From Psychrobacillus sp048572895 (GTDB lineage: Bacteria; Bacillota; Bacilli; Bacillales_A; Planococcaceae), in contig NZ_CP183878.1 of NCBI RefSeq assembly GCF_048572895.1, positions 186,001-250,000 of the forward strand: a stretch of 64,000 nucleotides of DNA, read 5' to 3'. The position numbers were made by a program, and so were the translations under genes. Position 1 is the first letter of the stretch. Each line of letters begins with the position of its first letter. This document shows positions 1 through 8,242 of this stretch, piece by piece. The notes under the pieces were generated by a model. It was not told the origin of the DNA. It was given only the letters and a program-made list of their open reading frames with translations, and made no database searches.

Positions 1-1
1 C

Positions 2-403
2 CGCCTATTCCTTTACAAACAAAAACACAACCCATTAAAAGGACGCAAGCCATGGGTCGTTTCGGGCCATGCGAATGAAATCGAGTACATGGACTATGAT
101 GATATGCACAATGTACATCTTAAAGATCTTTTACCATTAGATCTTGCTTTCGATATGAACTTCCACATACTTTCATTTGACCCGGCAGCTAGCCACCCAT
201 TTGTTGAAACACATTACCAAGGGCATGGTGCCTACCTGTTATCTGGTGAGGGTATGTATAATCTTGATAATGAATGGATTCCAGTCAAAAAAGACGATTA
301 CATCTTTATGGCTCCGTATGTGCATCAAGCAGCGTATGCAGTGGGCAGAGAACCATTAACATATGTTTATTCCAAAGATTGCAATCGTGATGCAACACTT
401 TAA
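2..403 (+). CDS. allE: (S)-ureidoglycine aminohydrolase, C-terminal part (AllE family cupin), cut by window edge
   Basis: The reading frame is open from base 2, so the gene starts to the left of the window. The visible 133 residues form the end of a bicupin protein. They include a conserved metal-binding-type cupin stretch (ETHYQGHGAYLLSGEG) and the typical WIPVKKDDYIFMAPY segment with a following His (VHQAAYAVG). Family knowledge: AllE (UGHY) releases ammonia from (S)-ureidoglycine and gives (S)-ureidoglycolate, the substrate of AllD encoded just downstream. Its place at the head of allD-allD-fdrA-allG-allH-allK-allC supports the call strongly. Not visible: the first cupin and the start. A different ureide-pathway cupin is the only serious alternative. 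Confidence 0.88.
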   Translation, partial: RLFLYKQKHNPLKGRKPWVVSGHANEIEYMDYDDMHNVHLKDLLPLDLAFDMNFHILSFDPAASHPFVETHYQGHGAYLLSGEGMYNLDNEWIPVKKDDYIFMAPYVHQAAYAVGREPLTYVYSKDCNRDATL

Positions 404-413
404 CATTTAATGA

Positions 414-450
414 ACTTAGAAGTCGCCACATTTTGTGGCGACTTCTAAGT
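414..450. terminator. Long perfect hairpin after allE
   Basis: A perfect 17-bp inverted repeat (arms 414-430 and 434-450, 3-nt loop) begins 10 bases after the allE stop. It would fold very stably in RNA from either strand. No T-tract follows on the plus strand, so classical intrinsic termination is uncertain. It may instead attenuate transcription or protect the allE mRNA end. Confidence 0.5.
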
Positions 451-506
451 GACCAACATCCCTTGACCAACATCCCTTGACCAACATCCCTTGACCAACA
501 TCCCTT
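451..506. repeat. 14-bp tandem repeat, four perfect copies
   Basis: The unit GACCAACATCCCTT is repeated four times without a mismatch (451-464, 465-478, 479-492, 493-506), directly abutting the hairpin that ends at 450. There is no coding potential. It looks like a slippage-prone microsatellite grown from the edge of a dispersed repeat. Confidence 0.9.
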
Positions 507-640
507 GGCCTAAAGCCTCCGACGGATGTCATAGTCTTTCAAAGGAAATTAGTCAAGCTCGCTTGACTAAAATTCTGCTGAGCTCAACAAAGTAAAGCAG
601 AATCAAATACGCGAAGACGCATTTGATTAATCTACAATGT
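507..640. repeat. Dispersed intergenic repeat fragment made of three consecutive hairpins
   Basis: After the tandem repeat come three short inverted repeats in a row. Arms are 549-557/562-570, 572-579/596-603, and 601-608/621-628 with an inner GCG/CGC pair. The motif around 514-531 (read on the minus strand, GACATCCGTCGGAGGC) resembles an intergenic repeat I associate with Planococcaceae genomes. A related motif (GTGACATCAGCC) lies near 9650. No gene is visible between 404 and 685. Confidence 0.5.
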
Positions 641-685
641 AATAAATAGAAAAGACATATATCAAAAAAAAAGTTGGTGTCTAAA

Positions 686-1738
686 ATGAGAGTTACAAAA
701 GAACAATTAAAACAATTAATACAAAATAAACTTCATAAAGCAGGCCTTCAAGAAAGTCATGCAGATACAGCTGCAGATGTTCTTGTATTTGCAGACGAAA
801 GAGGAATTCATTCCCACGGTGCCATGCGTGTTGAATATTATGCTGAAAGAATTGCTAAAGGTGGGATTAATACAAACCCTGACTTTAGATTCGAAAAAAC
901 AGGTCCTTGCTCCGGCGTTTTCCATGCAGATGGCGGAAATGGCCATACAGCTGCCAAATTGGCAATGGATGAAGCCATAAAAATGGCAAAAGAAAATGGT
1001 ATTGCTATTGTTGGAGTGAGAAATATGTCCCATAGCGGAGCGATTTCTTACTTTACTCATCAAGCTTCACAGGCTGATCTTATAGGAATTAGCTTATGTC
1101 AGTCAGATCCGATGGCCGTTCCATTTGGTGGAGCAGAGCCTTATTATGGCACGAACCCAATTGCCTTTGCTGCACCAAGTTCTGAAGATGGTAAATCCAT
1201 GACTTTAGATATGGCAACAACAGTTCAAGCTTGGGGGAAAATTCTTCATGCAAGATCAAAGGATGAATCTATTCCTGATACATGGGCAGTAGATAAAAAT
1301 GGCGAGCCAACAACAGATCCTTTTAGTGTGAATGCATTATTGCCAATTTCGGGACCAAAAGGATACGGGCTAATGATGATGGTTGATGTTTTATCAGGTA
1401 TTTTACTTGGCCTTCCATTTGGAAATAAAGTTTCTTCTATGTACGATAATTTAGCTGAATATCGCAAATTAGGCCAGCTTCATATTGTCATTAATCCAGA
1501 ATTTTTCGGGGGTATAAGCGGCTTCAAGAAAGATGTTTCGCAATCAATGGATGACCTAAACCAGATAAAACCTGCAACAGGCTTCACAAAGGTTTTATAT
1601 CCTGGTCAAAATAATGATGTTGTAATCGAAGAGTATAAGGATAATGGCATTGAAATTGTAGATGATATATTAGAATACTTACGTTCTGATGTAATCCATA
1701 ACAATCAATATGATCATAAAGATCCGTTTGCTAAGTAG
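686..1738 (+). CDS. allD: Ureidoglycolate dehydrogenase, first tandem copy (AllD, malate/lactate DH family)
   Basis: The 350-residue protein belongs to the LDH2/MDH2 oxidoreductase family. AllD oxidises (S)-ureidoglycolate to oxalurate with NAD+ in the cytoplasm. Visible family features are the SHSGA segment with the catalytic-type His, the PFGGAEPYYGTNPIAFAAP region, the DMATTVQAWGKI segment and the GPKGYGLMMMVD stretch. A TTG lies in frame at 674. I place the start at ATG 686 because the product then begins MRVTKEQL, matching the second copy (MRVSKEQL). The ribosome site there is weak (GGTG around 676). Length is normal for AllD. The next gene encodes a close paralog 48 bp downstream. Confidence 0.88.
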   Translation: MRVTKEQLKQLIQNKLHKAGLQESHADTAADVLVFADERGIHSHGAMRVEYYAERIAKGGINTNPDFRFEKTGPCSGVFHADGGNGHTAAKLAMDEAIKMAKENGIAIVGVRNMSHSGAISYFTHQASQADLIGISLCQSDPMAVPFGGAEPYYGTNPIAFAAPSSEDGKSMTLDMATTVQAWGKILHARSKDESIPDTWAVDKNGEPTTDPFSVNALLPISGPKGYGLMMMVDVLSGILLGLPFGNKVSSMYDNLAEYRKLGQLHIVINPEFFGGISGFKKDVSQSMDDLNQIKPATGFTKVLYPGQNNDVVIEEYKDNGIEIVDDILEYLRSDVIHNNQYDHKDPFAK

Positions 1739-1786
1739 TTTTTTAAAGTACAAATAAGTAAAGTCAAATTCAAAGGGTGAGAAGGA

Positions 1787-2833
1787 ATGAGAGTATCAAA
1801 GGAGCAATTGCATGAGTTAATTTCTACAAAAATTCATAAGGCTGGATTAACGGAAGATCATGCTTCTGGAGTTGCAGATGTTCTTGTTCATGCAGATGCA
1901 AGAGGCGTACACTCTCACGGAGCAATGCGAGTTGAGTATTATGCTGAACGAATTGCCAAAGGTGGAATTAATAACCTCCCGGAATTTAACTTTGAAAAAA
2001 CAGGACCATGTTCAGCGATATTTGATGGTGATAATGGAGCTGGGCACGTTGCGGCAAAATTAGCTATGGATGAGGCTATTAAAATGGCCAAGGAAAACGG
2101 AATTGCTATAGTAGGTGTAAAAAGAATTAGTCATAGCGGTGCGCTTTCTTATTTTGTTCAGCAAGCAGCTAATGCTGATTTAGTTGGTATTTCCGTTTGT
2201 CAATCCGACCCAATGGTTGTTCCATTTGGTGGAGCAGAACCTTATTATGGGACGAACCCAATTGCGTTTGCTGCACCAGGGAAAGACGGTAAACATATTA
2301 CTTTTGATATGGCAACTACTATACAGGCGTGGGGGAAAATCCTTCATGCAAGATCGAAGAACGAGCCAATTCCTGATACATGGGCTGTTGACAGCAACGG
2401 GGAACCTACAACAGATCCATTTAAAGTAAATGCTTTGATGCCAATTGCTGGACCAAAGGGATATGGACTAATGATGATGGTTGACGTGCTTTCTGGCATT
2501 CTGTTAGGTCTGCCATTTGGAAACAAAGTATCTTCTATGTACCATGATTTAACTGAAGGTCGAAATCTAGGTCAACTTCACATTGTTATTAATCCAGAAT
2601 ACTTTGCTGGACTTAGTTCTTTTAAAGAATCTATAGCTCAAACAATACAAGAATTGAATGATATTAAACCAGCTACAGGTTATAACCAAGTTTACTATCC
2701 TGGACAAAGAAGTGCTGAAAGAGAAGAAGCATACGAAAAAGACGGCATTGAAATTGTCGATCATATTTATGAATATTTAACTTCAGATGTTATTCATAAT
2801 AATGCTTATGATCATAAAAGTCCTTTTGCATAA
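1787..2833 (+). CDS. allD: Ureidoglycolate dehydrogenase, second tandem copy (AllD family)
   Basis: This 348-residue protein is collinear with the product of the gene before it, and large blocks are identical (for example GPKGYGLMMMVDVLSGILLG and LPFGNKVSSMY). It keeps the same SHSGA His segment and nucleotide-binding region, so both copies look active. The start ATG at 1787 has AGAAGGA just upstream. Differences concentrate in the last 80 residues, for example near FAGLSSFKES against FGGISGFKKD. The pair arose by tandem duplication. Whether both use ureidoglycolate, or one has moved to a related 2-hydroxy acid, cannot be told here. Confidence 0.85.
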   Translation: MRVSKEQLHELISTKIHKAGLTEDHASGVADVLVHADARGVHSHGAMRVEYYAERIAKGGINNLPEFNFEKTGPCSAIFDGDNGAGHVAAKLAMDEAIKMAKENGIAIVGVKRISHSGALSYFVQQAANADLVGISVCQSDPMVVPFGGAEPYYGTNPIAFAAPGKDGKHITFDMATTIQAWGKILHARSKNEPIPDTWAVDSNGEPTTDPFKVNALMPIAGPKGYGLMMMVDVLSGILLGLPFGNKVSSMYHDLTEGRNLGQLHIVINPEYFAGLSSFKESIAQTIQELNDIKPATGYNQVYYPGQRSAEREEAYEKDGIEIVDHIYEYLTSDVIHNNAYDHKSPFA

Positions 2834-3025
2834 TAAATGGAAAAAACGCTGTATTAAAGGGCGGCAGAAAAGAAAGTCGCCCTACTTAAATGGAATACAA
2901 TAAATATACCAATACTTTTGGGATTTTTATTTGTATGCATTGCAAAATTTGCAGTTTCAATTATTTAGGAATGTAGTAATTGGACAAGTCATTTTTACAA
3001 ATTAGAAGAAGAGGTGCATTCAAAC

Positions 3026-4771
3026 ATGCTTTATACAATTGTTAAACAGAATTCCTACCAGGATTCAGTTAATTTAATGCTTCTTACAAACAAAATTTCC
3101 ACTATGGAAGGCATTAACAAAGTTCAAATCATGATGGGAACTCCGTCTAATAAAGATATTTTAAAGGCTGCTGATTTATACACAGAAGAACTTGAAAGTG
3201 CTGCGTCAAATGATATGTGTATAGTAGTTGATACTGACTCAGAAGAGAAAATTCAAGAGGTTCTTGAAGAAACAGACAACTATTTAAACAACCAAGCAAT
3301 CTCTGCTGGTAAAGAAGCTTTCGAAACTGTTCGCTCTTGGGATAAAGCAACAAATGCTTTGCCAGGTGCTAATCTAGCAATTATTTCTACGCCAGGTCAA
3401 TATGCCGCTGAAGAAGCTGAAAAAGCACTTGATAGAGATATGCACGTACTAATATTCAGTGACAACGTAACGGTTGAAGATGAGCGTCGTATTAAAGAAA
3501 AAGCACATGAAAAAGGACTTCTTGTAATGGGTCCTGACTGTGGTACAGCGGTAGTTTCTGGCGTGCCTCTTGCTTTCGCGAACGTTGTTAAAACTGGAAA
3601 AATTGGTGTAATCGGAGCTTCTGGTACAGGTATTCAAGAAGTTACAACAGAAATTGACCGTCTAGGCGCTGGAGTTAGTCATGCAATCGGTACCGGTGGT
3701 CGTGACCTTTCCGAAAAAATAGGTGCGATTACAATGTTAGATGGTATTAAAGCATTAGCACAACATAGCCAAACAGAAGTAATCACATTAATCTCAAAAC
3801 CACCTGCTAAAGAGGTTCGTGATGAGGTAGTTCAATTACTTCAAAGTATTTCTAAACCAGTTGTTGCTATTTTCCTTGGTGAAGAACCCCATAACCATGA
3901 AGGCAATATTTATTATGCTAACACACTTGAAGAAACAGCTGCGATTGCTGTTGATCTTGTTAAAGGTAACCCAATTAAGTCAAGTTACAACAAATTACAA
4001 AGTCAAATACCTGCTGTAAACTTAAAGCCGGAGCAAAAAACAATTAAAGGTCTATATTCAGGCGGTACATTAGGTTATGAAGCAGCTACTTTAATTAGTA
4101 GAGGTCTTAACTATGATAATACTGGTGCTCATGAGGAAGGATATCTTCTAAGTGCAAATGGATTTGAAGTGATCGACCTAGGTGATGATATTTATACACA
4201 AGGTAAACCGCATCCAATGATTGATCCAGATACTAGAATTCAATACTTCCAAAAAGCAGCACAAGATGAATCAACTGCAATTATCCTATTTGACCTAGTC
4301 CTAGGATATGGTTCTCATGAAGATATGGCTGGCGCACTTATTCCTGGTATCGAAAAAATTCAAAAAGAAACACAAGCAAAAGGTAAAGAAATTTACTTCG
4401 TAGCAACTGTATGTGGTACCGACCAAGATCCACAAAGCATTGATGAGCAAAAAGCAAAATTAGAAAAAGCTGGAGTTATCTTACGTGATAGCAACAACCA
4501 AGCAACTCTTACTGCATTAGCTATGCTTGATATTCAAATCGAAGAAGTACAAAAAGAATTAGTTCCTGCAACAGAAACTTCAACAGTTGAAATTACTGTT
4601 TCGGAAGCTGTCCAAAAATTATTAACTGAAAAACCAAACGTTGTTAACGTTGGATTAAAGAAATTCACAGAAGCAATTACTGCTAACGGCGGAAGAGTTG
4701 TTCAGTATGACTGGCGTCCAGTTGCTGGCGGTAACGCAAGATTGCGTCAAGTTTTAAGTGTACTTCGTTAA
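3026..4771 (+). CDS. fdrA: FdrA / AllF, acyl-CoA synthetase-like subunit of oxamate carbamoyltransferase
   Basis: The protein has 581 residues from ATG 3026. A GTG lies in frame at 3014, but AGAAGAAGAGG sits best for 3026, and MLYTIVKQNSYQDSV matches known FdrA N-termini. Its middle part is a CoA-binding/succinyl-CoA-synthetase-alpha-like domain (PDCGTAVVSGVPLAFAN, then GVIGASGTGIQEVTTEIDRL). The second half is ligase-like (GLYSGGTLGYEAA). Family knowledge: FdrA (AllF), AllG and AllH together are reported in E. coli as the long-missing oxamate carbamoyltransferase. This enzyme phosphorolyses oxalurate to oxamate and carbamoyl phosphate. The order fdrA-allG-allH-allK here repeats that arrangement. 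A small palindrome (2941-2953) lies upstream and could be an operator. Confidence 0.9.
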   Translation: MLYTIVKQNSYQDSVNLMLLTNKISTMEGINKVQIMMGTPSNKDILKAADLYTEELESAASNDMCIVVDTDSEEKIQEVLEETDNYLNNQAISAGKEAFETVRSWDKATNALPGANLAIISTPGQYAAEEAEKALDRDMHVLIFSDNVTVEDERRIKEKAHEKGLLVMGPDCGTAVVSGVPLAFANVVKTGKIGVIGASGTGIQEVTTEIDRLGAGVSHAIGTGGRDLSEKIGAITMLDGIKALAQHSQTEVITLISKPPAKEVRDEVVQLLQSISKPVVAIFLGEEPHNHEGNIYYANTLEETAAIAVDLVKGNPIKSSYNKLQSQIPAVNLKPEQKTIKGLYSGGTLGYEAATLISRGLNYDNTGAHEEGYLLSANGFEVIDLGDDIYTQGKPHPMIDPDTRIQYFQKAAQDESTAIILFDLVLGYGSHEDMAGALIPGIEKIQKETQAKGKEIYFVATVCGTDQDPQSIDEQKAKLEKAGVILRDSNNQATLTALAMLDIQIEEVQKELVPATETSTVEITVSEAVQKLLTEKPNVVNVGLKKFTEAITANGGRVVQYDWRPVAGGNARLRQVLSVLR

Positions 4772-4839
4772 TCAAAAAAAATTATTCAAACTTCAGGTCA
4801 ATAAATTAAATGACCAATGAATTTTTAGGAGGAAGCATA

Positions 4840-6114
4840 ATGTACGGACAATTTAAAACAATTGACGAAGCAAACAGAGCAGTTATCGATAAAGTAGTAT
4901 CGAGTGCACCATTTTTAGTGGATGTTGTTCCAGCTAAATCTGTAATTAAAGAATTAAACGAAAAAGTATTACTTCATGCAGGACCACCTATTAAATGGGA
5001 AAACATGACAAGCCCGATGCAAGGATCTTGTGTTGGAGCTACATTATTTGAAGGTTGGGCATCTAACGCTGATGATGCATTTAAAATGCTTGAAAATGGA
5101 GAAGTCAAATTCATTCCTTGTCACCATGTGAATGCGGTTGGTCCAATGGGTGGAATTACATCTGGAAGCATGCCAGTTCTTGTTGTAGAAAATCGTGATG
5201 GTGGAAATCGCGCATATTGCACAATGAATGAAGGTATTGGTGCGGTTCTACGTTTTGGTGCCTACTCTGAAGATGTAATAAACCGTCTTGGATGGTTCAG
5301 AGATGTACTTGGACCTGTTATTTCTAAAGCACTTAAAGTAAAAGGCGATGGATTAAACGTAAACGTTGCAATGGCAAAAGCAATTACAATGGGTGACGAG
5401 TTCCACCAACGTAATATTGCTGGTTCACTTATTTTCTTAAAAGACATCGTGCCATACATTTTACAAACAGATGTAAATGAAAAAGACCAGCAAGACGTAA
5501 TCCAATTCTTAGCTGATACAGATCAATTCTTCTTGAATATTGCGATGGCAACTACTAAAGCAGTAATGGATACAGCTCGTGAAATCCAACACGGTACTGT
5601 TGTAACAGCAATGTGCCGTAATGGTCATGAATTCGGAATCCGTATTGCTGGTATGGGCGACCAATGGTTTACAGCACCAGTTAATACACCTCAAGGTTTA
5701 TTCTTTACTGGTTATGATCAAGACATGGCTTGTCCTGACATGGGTGACAGTGCCATTACTGAAACATTCGGAGTAGGGGCATTTGCAATGATTGCTGCTC
5801 CTGGTGTTACACGCTTTGTAGGTGCTGGCGGTATGGATGATGCAGTTACTACAAGTAATGATATGATGGAAATTTGTATCGATCATAACCCTAACTTCTC
5901 TATTCCAACTTGGGACTTCAAAGGTTCTGCCCTAGGAATTGACGCAAGAAAAGTTGTTGAAACTGGAATTGAACCAATTATCAACACAGGTATTGCACAT
6001 AGAGAAGCAGGAGTTGGCCAAATTGGTGCAGGTACAGTTCGTGCTCCATTAGCTGCCTTTGAAAAAGCGATTGATGCATACGCTGTAAGCCTTGGTCTAA
6101 TTGATCCACAATAA
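4840..6114 (+). CDS. allG: AllG (YlbE family, DUF1116), oxamate carbamoyltransferase subunit
   Basis: The start is ATG 4840, preceded by a strong TAGGAGGA, rather than an ATG in frame at 4810. The 424-residue product has the DUF1116 signature regions: GSCVGATLFEGWASN near the N-terminus, PVGPMGG-like and GSMPVLVVENRDGGN segments, and the C-terminal GQIGAGTVRAPLAAFEKA. Family knowledge links DUF1116 proteins to FdrA and DUF2877 partners in ureide degradation. The stop abuts the allH start with no gap, which implies translational coupling and a fixed subunit ratio. Catalytic residues of this family are not established to my knowledge. Confidence 0.9.
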   Translation: MYGQFKTIDEANRAVIDKVVSSAPFLVDVVPAKSVIKELNEKVLLHAGPPIKWENMTSPMQGSCVGATLFEGWASNADDAFKMLENGEVKFIPCHHVNAVGPMGGITSGSMPVLVVENRDGGNRAYCTMNEGIGAVLRFGAYSEDVINRLGWFRDVLGPVISKALKVKGDGLNVNVAMAKAITMGDEFHQRNIAGSLIFLKDIVPYILQTDVNEKDQQDVIQFLADTDQFFLNIAMATTKAVMDTAREIQHGTVVTAMCRNGHEFGIRIAGMGDQWFTAPVNTPQGLFFTGYDQDMACPDMGDSAITETFGVGAFAMIAAPGVTRFVGAGGMDDAVTTSNDMMEICIDHNPNFSIPTWDFKGSALGIDARKVVETGIEPIINTGIAHREAGVGQIGAGTVRAPLAAFEKAIDAYAVSLGLIDPQ

Positions 6115-7020
6115 ATGAATAATTGCACTCTTTTTGGAGAGGACTATAGTTATCTAGTTCCTCTCCTTCTTTATAACAATGAAAATGGACACGTTCATAG
6201 TCGTTTTTCTAATGGCTTTAATATTAAAATGGACGATTCTCTAGTGTTTATAGGGAATAATAAGAACGGTCTCCTGCCATTTGGAATTCATCTTCGCGAA
6301 GAAGATATTTTAAGTGCTGTTTCCTCTGTAAATATTGGAGATTCAGTTATTTGGAATAGAAGAACAGACACCATTGAAATACCAGGTATAACGATCAGTC
6401 TTGAAAGAGGCAAAAGTTTTAAAAATGAATTAACTACTTTAAAAAGCTCAAAGATTTTTAAGGATAGTTTTGAACGATTTTGTTTACAGCTAAACGAAAT
6501 AGAAAACCAAACTGGACTGAATATTTCCATCCGTGAATTTTTAACTAAGTATGTTGAAGGTGAACAAAGATGGAATGAAGTAGAACCATATTTGATTATG
6601 TTGGTTGAAGCGGCCGAGTCAAGTGATGAAATTTTAATAGAGAAAGCTCTTAGATACTTTCTTGGAAGAGGACAAGGCTTGACTCCCTCAGGGGATGATA
6701 TGATTGTCGGGCTGCTTGCCTTTGATGCAGTTTCAGGTTTTCTTTCCACTTGCTTTTATAAAAAAGTTTCAGAGCTAATCGAAGGTGAGTCGATTACAAC
6801 TGATGTGGCAAGAGAGTATTTACGTTATGCACTTAAACGGGAATACAGCTCAACCGTTTCCGATATGGTTAATACACTTGCAAGCGGTAATGCTTCTAAT
6901 TTCGAGAAAGCCTTTCATGACTTAATTGGAGTTGGACACAGTTCAGGATTGGATACTGTATTAGGTATTGTTATAGGAATGTTAGTTTTTAGAAATCAAA
7001 AAATAACCGAAACAAATTAA
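6115..7020 (+). CDS. allH: AllH (YlbF family, DUF2877), oxamate carbamoyltransferase subunit
   Basis: The 301-residue protein has the DUF2877 hallmark GRGQGLTPSGDDMIVGLLA near residues 181-199 and a Gly-rich C-terminal part (GVGHSSGLDTVLGIVIGML). The ATG at 6115 directly follows the allG TAA at 6112-6114. There is no good ribosome site of its own, so it is probably translated by reinitiation. Family knowledge places DUF2877 as the third component with FdrA and DUF1116. Codon use and AT content resemble the neighbours. Confidence 0.88.
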   Translation: MNNCTLFGEDYSYLVPLLLYNNENGHVHSRFSNGFNIKMDDSLVFIGNNKNGLLPFGIHLREEDILSAVSSVNIGDSVIWNRRTDTIEIPGITISLERGKSFKNELTTLKSSKIFKDSFERFCLQLNEIENQTGLNISIREFLTKYVEGEQRWNEVEPYLIMLVEAAESSDEILIEKALRYFLGRGQGLTPSGDDMIVGLLAFDAVSGFLSTCFYKKVSELIEGESITTDVAREYLRYALKREYSSTVSDMVNTLASGNASNFEKAFHDLIGVGHSSGLDTVLGIVIGMLVFRNQKITETN

Positions 7021-7039
7021 AAGGTTGGAGAGTGTTTAT

Positions 7040-7975
7040 ATGAGTAAAGTCGTTCTAGCGATTGGCGGAAATGCCATTATTAAAGAAGGTCAAGTAGGTA
7101 CGATTGAAGAACAGCGCCAAAATATCATGGAAAGCGCTGAGCCTGTTCTTGAATTAATGGAACAAGGCCATACGGTTGTTATCACTCACGGAAATGGTCC
7201 GCAAGTTGGTAATACGTTAATAAGAGGAGAAATGGCTAAATCTGTAGTCCCAGAATATCCTTTAGATGTGCTTGATGCGGAAACTCAAGGAAACTTAGGT
7301 TACTTAATCCAACAAGCTTTTAAAAATAAGATGGTTGAACGAAATATTAATAAAACAATTGCAACTGTAGTAACACAGTCAGTTGTTGCTAAAGAAGACC
7401 CAGCATTTGAAAATCCTACAAAACCAATTGGGCCATTTTATTCAAAAGAAGAAATGGAGAAAATTGTAGAAGAGCGAAATCTTTCGTTTGTTGAGGACAG
7501 CGGAAGAGGATATAGACGTGTTGTTGCTTCTCCAAAACCTACAAGAATTGTAGAAAAAGAAGCGATTGAAGCATTGCTTGATAAAGATATTACCGTTATT
7601 ACTGCTGGTGGAGGCGGAATTCCTGTAATCGAAAATGGCGGAAAATTAGAAGGCGTTGAAGCTGTTATTGATAAAGACTTCGCAAGTGCATTACTTGCAG
7701 CTGACATTAATGCCGATTATCTATTCATTTTGACAGGTGTGGAACAAGTTGCCATTAACTTTGGTAAGCCAAACCAACAAAATCTGTTGGAAGTGACTAT
7801 TGAAGATTCACTTCGCTATCTGGAAGAAGGACAATTTCCAAAAGGAAGCATGGGTCCAAAAATTGAAGCAGCTATTCTTTTCCTACAAAAAGGCGGAAAG
7901 AACGTTATCATTACTTCTATTGATAAGCTTCAAGATGCTCTTGCTGGTAAAACAGGTACACGTATTGTAATGTAA
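7040..7975 (+). CDS. allK: Carbamate kinase (AllK/ArcC type)
   Basis: The 311-residue enzyme has all main carbamate kinase motifs: LAIGGNAI at the N-terminus, THGNGPQVGN, ITAGGGGIPV, VIDKDFASALLA and GSMGPKIEAA. Family knowledge: it uses carbamoyl phosphate to phosphorylate ADP, giving ATP, ammonia and CO2. In this operon it would collect the energy released by the AllFGH reaction. ATG 7040 is preferred over the in-frame ATG at 7025 because GGTTGGAGAG lies correctly before it and the product then starts MSKVVLAIGG. A strong terminator follows, so it is the last gene of the transcript that begins at or before allD. Confidence 0.92.
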   Translation: MSKVVLAIGGNAIIKEGQVGTIEEQRQNIMESAEPVLELMEQGHTVVITHGNGPQVGNTLIRGEMAKSVVPEYPLDVLDAETQGNLGYLIQQAFKNKMVERNINKTIATVVTQSVVAKEDPAFENPTKPIGPFYSKEEMEKIVEERNLSFVEDSGRGYRRVVASPKPTRIVEKEAIEALLDKDITVITAGGGGIPVIENGGKLEGVEAVIDKDFASALLAADINADYLFILTGVEQVAINFGKPNQQNLLEVTIEDSLRYLEEGQFPKGSMGPKIEAAILFLQKGGKNVIITSIDKLQDALAGKTGTRIVM

Positions 7976-7996
7976 AGTTAAATATATAAATTTGGT

Positions 7997-8046
7997 CTGT
8001 CTATCACTACCTCTGAAAAGAATGTAGCGGTAGACAGTACTTTTTA
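7997..8046 (+). terminator. Rho-independent terminator after carbamate kinase
   Basis: A 14-bp stem (7997-8010 with 8024-8037, two G-U pairs) is followed by a T-rich run. It closes the allD-fdrA-allGHK transcription unit. From 8047 to 8242 I see no gene. The stretch should contain the promoter for the next gene. Confidence 0.85.
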
Positions 8047-8242
8047 TTTTGGGGAATTAAATTACTTAAATTCTTTCTTCATTGTCCCTGCATATTTTTA
8101 TTTACTACATAATTGTCATTACCAGTCTGAAAAAGAATTGAAAACTATGTTCACATTTTAAAATAATTCATAATTAGTGACGTAAATATTCTGAGTATTC
8201 ACTATAGGCAGAAACTACGAGGGTGAGGCAGGAGATATCAAT

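Noticed and set aside
451..506. CRISPR array
   Set aside because: The 14-bp units are directly joined with no spacers, and no cas gene is near.
6288..6749. 153-codon frame on the minus strand inside allH
   Set aside because: It is antisense to a clearly conserved gene, and its product is rich in Ser/Leu/Ile as expected for a shadow frame.
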